The notes under the pieces: model-generated
The model's database searches: none
What the model was told of the DNA's origin: nothing
Seen by the model: the letters and a program-made list of their open reading frames with translations, nothing else
Position numbers and translations under genes: made by a program
Assembly (NCBI GenBank): GCA_030549175.1
Contig: JAUKUA010000002.1
Span: 62,001 to 126,000, forward strand
Reading direction: 5' to 3'
Length of the DNA stretch: 64,000 nucleotides
Source: Lasiosphaeris hirsuta
Lineage: Eukaryota > Ascomycota > Sordariomycetes > Sordariales > Lasiosphaeriaceae
Shown: positions 58,528 through 64,000 of the stretch, piece after piece
Layout of the letters: each line of letters begins with the position of its first letter
Position numbering within the stretch: the stretch's first letter is position 1

Positions 58528-59323
58528 ATGAACGTCCAAACCAGGTCCATGACCAGATCCCAGAGGGAGGCACCAGCCCCTGAACCCACCGGGCCCCTCA
58601 GCCGGGCGGTGAATCTAGCGGACCCCATAACCGAAGAAGACCACGCCCGCGTACGCAGCACCCTCAGGGCCTCCGCACTTGGCCGTATCCTCAGGCGGCA
58701 CTTCTCAGACTAGTTCGGCCGCCGCGGCAAGAGGTATATCGACTTCCTCCTGAGCCACGCGGCAGAGATCTTCACAGAGGGAGGGACCCAAGCCGACCTC
58801 TCCAGCCCGAGGGCGTCCAGGGCGCGTCTGCGACACGTCCTCGGCCGGGTCGAGGATGTGTACGACGCCCTCTCTGCCGCTTATTCGTGGGTCAGGGTCT
58901 GCGCTTGGAACGAGCGCGGCTGGAACACGGTCGTGGCGAAGGCGCATGACGCGTTGGACGCGCTCTCGCGGGCGGGGGGGGAGCCCTGTAACGCACTCTC
59001 TGCATGAGCAGGAGTTGGCCTTGAGGGCGGAGTTGTTGGGTATGCGGGCTTTGCGCGACCGATGTGAAGAGCTCAGTGTGCCCGTGGCCAACAAAGGGAA
59101 GTACGGGAGGGTATACTTGGACTGGAGGGATGTGATGCCGGTTCTGCTCCGTGGGGAGGAGAAAGCGGAGCTGGAATACAAAGGGGGGAGGCTGTTGCAA
59201 TGCATTCGGACGATCCAAGATCTGACAAAGGACGTGGAGCGCAAAACGGAGCAGGTACTGAAACAGGAAGAGGAACTGCAGGAGCTGTCCGAGTCGAGGT
59301 TGGCGAGAAGGGCGACAGCGTGA
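58528..59323 (+). pseudogene. unrecognised coiled-coil protein with premature TAG and G-run frameshift
   Basis: Starts MNVQTRSMTRSQREAPAPEP, then VNLADPITEEDHARVRSTLR and ILRRHFSD before TAG (58711). The same frame resumes with FGRRGKRYIDFLLSHAAEIF and WNTVVAKAHDALDALSRAGG. At the G9 run (58,972-58,980) the frame changes, and coding continues as HEQELALRAELLGMRALRDR, YGRVYLDWRDVMPVLL and DVERKTEQVLKQEEELQ to TGA at 59321. The C-terminus is a coiled coil. Two lesions in an otherwise clean protein suggest recent inactivation. Family not recognised. Confidence 0.6.
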
Positions 59324-59870
59324 GAAACAACTCGGCTCTCGGTATCTGCAGCAGCATAATAAGCCTGGGGCCTTTCCATCAAGGGTCATCAGTTAAATCC
59401 TTTGTCTAGAACTATTGTATTCTGTGGGCCCTGCCGGCAGAGTTGGAACGCGCCTGACTGTCACGTATATTGTCAGCGCCATCCCATCTTTTCCACGCGC
59501 TTTGTTTCTTCCCCCCCGCCCCCCCCCCCCCCCCAAAACCACAAACGTGACCAGCCCGCAACCCGTTTTTTTTGGGGGGGTTTGTTTTCTTTTGCAAACA
59601 TCAAATACAAGACAGGCCTCGATGGTCCCTAGAGGGCATTTATTGCGCCCACCGACATTCTCTCATCTAGCAAACCTCATCGCCGCACCCAGTCAGCTCC
59701 CCACGGAGAAAAACAGAAAATCTGCGTGGAAGACATCATGCCCGGTATGCCGCCACGCCAAAAAAAAACCGCCCAGATACGAGAGCTAACAAGCCGCAGG
59801 CCATTCACTGACGTCGCTCAGCGACACCCCGACAGCCTCACCCCCGCAGCCCGCCTCGGCCCCGAGCAAG
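59324..59870. other. intergenic / possible 5' exon of the next gene
   Basis: Holds a 16-nt C-run (59519-59534) and a frame near 59,740-59,800 (PPRQKKTAQIRELTSRR) that might be an upstream exon, but no splice pair was convincing. Confidence 0.45.
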
Positions 59871-60704
59871 ATGGGCAAGATCCGCCGCCTCTTCTCGCGC
59901 TCCACGCTGCGCTCAAGCGCCGACACCAGCCTCAGCCAACCAAGCATCCCAATCAGCCGCGAGAGCCTGCTCAGCACTACTGCCGCCACCTCCTTCACTC
60001 CCACACCGACCTCCCCCCCTTCTCACCAGGACAACATCTCCTCCCACCAGGACAACATCTCCTCCCACCAGGTCAACACTTCCTCCCATCAGGACCCCTC
60101 CCCACCCCCCTCCCCCTCTCCACCCCCCACCCCCAACACAACCCCCACCACCCACGAGCTGCACGCCCTGCTAGCAGCCCACATCCCGGCCCTCCCTGCC
60201 ATACTCGCCGCCGTCTGCCCCGACCCGGCCTTCGCCGCCTTCGCCACCGCCCGTGCCGCCGCCCTCCTGCGCACCCTCTGCCCCGCCGACTTCAGCACCC
60301 CGCCCGCCGCCCGCCTCGTGCTGCGCTACTTCTGGCACTACAAGCTGGCGCCGGTGCTGGCGGCGCTGGCGCGCTCGCGCGCCCTGACGGGGGAGTGCGT
60401 CCTTCTGGCGGCAAAGTTGGGGGTCACGGTGGAGGATTGGGAGAGGGTTGCGGGAGGGAGTAGGGAGTGGTTGAGGGAGCATAGGGAGGAGTGGGTGGGT
60501 GGGGCGAGGGAGGCGGTGAAGATTGTTGTAAGGTGTCGCGAGTTGAGCGCCCCCGTGAGGGCGGTCGGCGTGGTGGATGATTGGGAGAGGGTGAGGGGAG
60601 TTTTTGACGGCGCGAGTTTGACTGAGTTGCAGCTGTTGCTGGAGGGGTTGGGAAAGATGAGGGATCGGATGGCGGCTGTTGTTGCTGTGTTGGTGGAGGG
60701 ATAA
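59871..60704 (+). CDS. low-complexity N-terminus plus helical domain protein, unknown (277 aa)
   Basis: A single frame starting MGKIRRLFSRSTLRSSADTS; the Gly2 could allow N-myristoylation but the context is not strong. Residues 45-90 contain four SHQDN/SHQVN repeats followed by a Pro/Ser-rich run. Residues 95-277 look folded and mostly helical: ELHALLAAHIPALPAILAAV, LVLRYFWHYKLAPVLAALA, EVREWLREHR-like and TELQLLLEGLGKMRDRM. No named domain is recognised. Codon use is strongly C/G-ending in the first half, as in real genes here. Probably a genuine fungal-specific protein; function unknown. Confidence 0.65.
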   Translation: MGKIRRLFSRSTLRSSADTSLSQPSIPISRESLLSTTAATSFTPTPTSPPSHQDNISSHQDNISSHQVNTSSHQDPSPPPSPSPPPTPNTTPTTHELHALLAAHIPALPAILAAVCPDPAFAAFATARAAALLRTLCPADFSTPPAARLVLRYFWHYKLAPVLAALARSRALTGECVLLAAKLGVTVEDWERVAGGSREWLREHREEWVGGAREAVKIVVRCRELSAPVRAVGVVDDWERVRGVFDGASLTELQLLLEGLGKMRDRMAAVVAVLVEG

Positions 60705-61736
60705 GTTGTGTGTGACATGGTACGGACTCGCATTTCATACAGATGGCTCGGGAACCCTTGTTGGGAGTCTTTAAAATTATTTTAAGAAAATCAAGTTTCG
60801 GTACATTGGGAGCGTTGGTATCATATCGTGAGAAGTACATCCGTCTTGCCTGGTGGAGATTTGAAAGACCTTGGGGTGATGGGATCACCCTTCCTTAAAG
60901 ACTTGGCCCAAAGGGTCCGTTGTCACTGTTAGCCGTGTAACGTCCAGCGCAATATCCTGACACTTTCCTTTCTCACCGGGATGCCGGCCCGGAATGAAAT
61001 ATCCATGTGGGAACGTTGATCAAAGTAGTCGGTGGGTCTTGGAAGCCGCGCCAAGAGAGAGAGGGAGACGTCGGTCCAATAACTGAAGTGGCTGAAGCAG
61101 AGGAGGCAAAGCGGTGGAGTACGGTGTCAGTGATCTGAAGCCTCCAGGGTTGGTGGAGGCCAGGGGCCGGCGACAAGACGCCAGAGGAAGATGTCCCCGA
61201 GCTCCGAGGGCCGGAGCGGTGGAGCATGGTGCTTTGTTCGAAACTTGGTGAACTACCGCTTCGTGTACTCCCGGTTGCGTGCATGGCAACGGATCTCGAC
61301 TGACGGGTTGCGAGAGTGAGGAAGCTGTCAGAAAGAAAGGGGCTTCGGCCAAGCCAAGATTCTTGCCTGGACTTTTATCACTTGCGAAAGGTCTGGGGAG
61401 CCAGTTGGTTTTGTCAAGGGCCCTGCTTGTATTAAAATTTAGAGTCTCGAGGGCTCTTTATAGATCCCAGAAGGTCATGCCGGTGCATACCAACAAGCAT
61501 CTACTTGAGGTGTCGTTATTCGTCTCAGCAATGTATCGGCGTCCCCCCGCTTATCAATCTCACCCACGAGATCGATTTCTCAATCACCACGCCTCTTCCT
61601 AAAATATAACCGACAGATTGCCTTCTCCCGATCCTCAAATTCCCCCTTCACGTCGAGCGCCTTTCCCTATGAACAATCCTTCGTGACTTGGCTGTCGTTC
61701 CTCCAATGTTCCTAGGCCATCTTTTGCAACAAGGTC
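60705..61736. other. intergenic
   Basis: No gene recognised; unique sequence between convergent gene ends. Confidence 0.55.
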
Positions 61737-62462
61737 CTAAAACTCTAACTGCGGTGTATACAGGGACTGGACCTCAATCAAATTGCCATCCGGGTCCGTT
61801 ACTAGCGCAAAATCCATCAAACCCGGAGCCAGCACAGCCTGGTAGAGCTCCTCTGCCTCCTTGGGATCTCTTTCATAGACGCCCCCGAGCCCATATGATT
61901 CTGCAATCGGCCCCTCCAGCTTGGCCGCTTCGCCGGCCTTCTTGATAAAGTTCACGCCAAGCTTCTCAAACCTGGCCTGCGCGGCGGGTATGTCGGGCAC
62001 GACCACGCCGAAATGACCAAAGGTGTTGGCGTAGACTGTGGAAGGCACGAGGGGCTCTGATGGGTCAGAGTAGTGGACTAGTTCCAGGAGACCCTCAATA
62101 TTATTCTTCTGGCGGTTGATCTCGCGCACGGTTTGGTATCCGGTCCCATTCCTCCCACCGTGGCTGTGTGCCATGTAGGCGATGGAGAACTTCTCTGTGG
62201 CCCTGAATATGAAGATGAGACGGAGGCCGAGGACTTGGTTGTACCACGCAGTGCTGAGCGTCAGATTCTCGACGTTAAGCGAGAAGTGGTTCAGGAAGTA
62301 GCCCGTTGTCGCCGGGTCCGCGGGCGTATCACTCCCTGCGTCGATTCTTGGGAAGCCGGGACCGCGACCCGCCAAGGCCGAAGCCACGGGCACGAGACCT
62401 CTCGCGAGTAGAAAAACCTGCGCGAGAAGTCCTTTGGCGAGAAGTCCTTTGGCGAGAAGCAT
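61737..62462 (-). CDS. secreted glyoxalase I-like (VOC) protein (241 aa)
   Basis: A single exon. The N-terminus MLLAKGLLAKGLLAQVFLLARG is a hydrophobic signal peptide made of repeated KGLLA units (here written as AKGLL x2). The VOC/glyoxalase fold follows: NHFSLNVENLTLSTAWYNQV, LELVHYSDPSEP, FGHFGVVVPDIPAAQ and DPDGNLIEVQS. The Glu of ELVH, His of GHFG and Glu of IEVQ sit where glyoxalase I has its metal ligands; the first ligand position reads His/Asn in NHFSLNV. Glyoxalase I isomerises the methylglyoxal-glutathione adduct; a secreted form may have another substrate. A TATAAAG on the minus strand near 62,625 fits as promoter. Confidence 0.88.
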   Translation of the reverse strand: MLLAKGLLAKGLLAQVFLLARGLVPVASALAGRGPGFPRIDAGSDTPADPATTGYFLNHFSLNVENLTLSTAWYNQVLGLRLIFIFRATEKFSIAYMAHSHGGRNGTGYQTVREINRQKNNIEGLLELVHYSDPSEPLVPSTVYANTFGHFGVVVPDIPAAQARFEKLGVNFIKKAGEAAKLEGPIAESYGLGGVYERDPKEAEELYQAVLAPGLMDFALVTDPDGNLIEVQSLYTPQLEF

Positions 62463-63249
62463 TCTGGCGTGTACGTGTTGTTGTTGCTGTTGGGGTTTGG
62501 ATCCGGAATCTAGGCTGACGAAAGATGTGCTGAAGAAGATGCTGGACGCCGACGACTGATGGGGGCGGGGTTTGCAGCTTGGCCCTTCATAAAAGCTTCC
62601 ATGAGTGGGTGTATGCTGCCTATACTTTATATCTGTCGTGGGCTTGTACCGTGATATGGGCTGGCGAACATTTCTGGATGGTGGCCAAAAACTGAGTCGA
62701 AAAGGATCAAACTGCCGTGGGGGCTGAAGAGCAGAAGCGCATGCGAGCCTGCGGCAAAGTGGATTGCAAACATCGCAGATTCGGGCCGCGCGTAGAATGC
62801 GTCCTCTTTCGGCAACATCTCAGGCACCCCAGATCCAATCGAACCGGGTACCAGCGGCAAATCTCTCTGGGTCAGCACAAATCCGCGGGGGGGGGGGGGG
62901 GTCGTCTTGCGGTAAGCGAAGCGGTTCCATCCTTGATCCCCACCCCAAATCCTAGGGCTTTGATCCTTGGCCAAGAAACTGCATAGTACGTGCCTGCCTT
63001 ACCTAGATTGTAGAAATCTTCCATACTAGGCACAGAGGTGGAAATAATAGCGCTAGCCTCCGCGCCTGCCTCCTCCCCCTCCTCCTCCCTCCCCTTCCTC
63101 CCTTCCTCCTTTCCTCCCTTCCTCCCTCTCGGGCTTCCAACAGTGTCGCCATACCCTAAAGGCACTCTTGCCGTTCGTCACCAGGCATTCTGTCTGTCAT
63201 TTATGGAGTATGACGATCCCGAGCCTCGAATAAGCACCGTAACGCAGCC
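62463..63249. other. divergent promoter region
   Basis: Between the glyoxalase-like gene and the Zn2Cys6 gene. Contains a 15-nt G-run (62887-62901) and CCTCCCTTCCT-type pyrimidine repeats at about 63,070-63,130, common upstream of fungal genes. Confidence 0.6.
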
Positions 63250-64000
63250 ATGGTTGGCGTTCCCGGTAGATCCAAGGCATGCACAACATGCAAGAAACGA
63301 AGGAAAGGCGTGAGTGGCCACTACCCGCTGCAGCGCGCGCCAACTGTTTCCCAAAGCAGTAGCAGTAGTAGCAGTAACTTGGGGCGCCGCTAACTTGACC
63401 GTAACCCCCCTCTGTGCTGGTAGTGTGATCTCCAACGACCCGTCTGTGGGCGATGCCGCAAGGGTGGGCTCGTATGCGAAGGTTACGCGCGCCCGCGCGC
63501 CTTTATCAACTGGGCGCCACCCAAGGGGGCCCCGTTAACCGTTGGCCACACGACCGAAATCGTGCTCTCGCATGGGCTGATGCGGTCCGCCTACGAGGAG
63601 AAGCTCCTTGGCTTGCACTGGGAGACCTACTTACCCAACGGCCGCGACTTCTGCTGCTCTGCAGAGATCTGCCGCATCCTCGGCGGTTGGACGACTGTGG
63701 TGCGGGAACTAATCGCGACCGATACCTTGCTGAAGAAGTCGGTGTTGGCACTGTGTCTGACAACGGTTGCGCGGCGGGACGGCGTAGTCTGGATGGCCGA
63801 ACAAGGCCTGAGCGCCTATATCAGTGGATTGCAGGAGATGGCAGCTGCCTTGCAGGTCCCCTCGCGCGCGAGGAGTGACGCCCTCCTCTGTGCGGCGAAG
63901 ATGTTCAGTCTCTACGAGGTGCGTGGACCTTTGATACCTAGGTACCTAAGCACTAACCATGCCGTTATCATCAGGCAATACACGGCATAGACAGAAAGGA
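63250..64000 (+). CDS. Zn2Cys6 transcription factor, 5' part (truncated by window end)
   Basis: Exons 63250-63309, 63424-63918 and 63975 onward. MVGVPGRSKACTTCKKRRKG joins CDLQRPVCGRCRKGGLVC, giving CX2CX6CX6CX2CX6C, split by a 114-nt intron right before the third Cys. The following EGYARPRAFINWAP and VLSHGLMRSAYEEKLLGLHWETYLPNG resemble the start of the fungal-specific regulatory domain, with SVLALCLTTVARRD typical. The frame is open to the last base, so the rest lies outside. The divergent glyoxalase-like gene is a possible target. Confidence 0.88.

Noticed and set aside
62627..62974. Minus-strand 115-codon frame upstream of the glyoxalase gene
   Set aside because: No domain, crosses the G-run, and lies in the expected promoter.

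Overview
The window reads as nuclear DNA of a filamentous ascomycete (Pezizomycotina, most likely a Sordariomycete). The grounds are spliced genes with 45-110 nt GT-AG introns and CTAAC/CTGAC branch sites, and families typical of these fungi: Zn2Cys6 regulators, the fungal-rhodopsin membrane family, a LaeA-like methyltransferase, NACHT and HET relics, and a highly reducing polyketide synthase. The genome assignment is inference; no rRNA or other lineage marker is present.

Layout. 0-6.2 kb: a broken NACHT/ankyrin relic, a small secreted cysteine-rich protein, a membrane protein, and a frameshifted gene of a fungal-only family. 7-8.4 kb: a reductase-less CYP505-like P450. 10.8-13.9 kb: a five-exon MHYT-domain membrane sensor. 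17.2-20.9 kb: a decayed polyketide locus (FSH1-type hydrolase fragment and a scrambled PKS with an inverted KR), followed by an intact LaeA-like methyltransferase (21.7-23.0 kb). 24.3-33.7 kb: the conserved core, with a proline/serine-rich fungal protein, the complex I TYKY subunit, the mitochondrial acyl carrier protein (also a complex I subunit), an intron-containing tRNA and a CCCH zinc-finger protein. 33.7-41.3 kb: about 7.6 kb with no recognisable gene.

41.3-47.7 kb is an accessory block: a HET relic, AT-rich repeats, then an NAD(P)-binding protein, a Zn2Cys6 regulator and a glutathione S-transferase, enclosed by two direct-repeat copies, then a broken membrane-protein gene. 48.7-52.5 kb: a fungal-rhodopsin-type 7-TM protein and a YwbE-like protein with a C-terminal zinc finger. 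52.9-59.3 kb: coiled-coil genes and relics, some duplicated, surrounding one intact DUF423 gene. 59.9-64 kb: a low-complexity protein, a secreted glyoxalase-like protein and the 5' part of another Zn2Cys6 regulator that runs off the window.

Two themes tie the accessory parts together. First, many genes are broken, and their premature stops are almost all TAG at positions where CAG (Gln) would fit, as expected from CpA to TpA (RIP-type) mutation. Second, the broken PKS, the hydrolase fragment, the P450 and the intact LaeA-like methyltransferase suggest the remains of a secondary-metabolite locus. All splice sites below were placed by eye from sequence signals and frame continuity.
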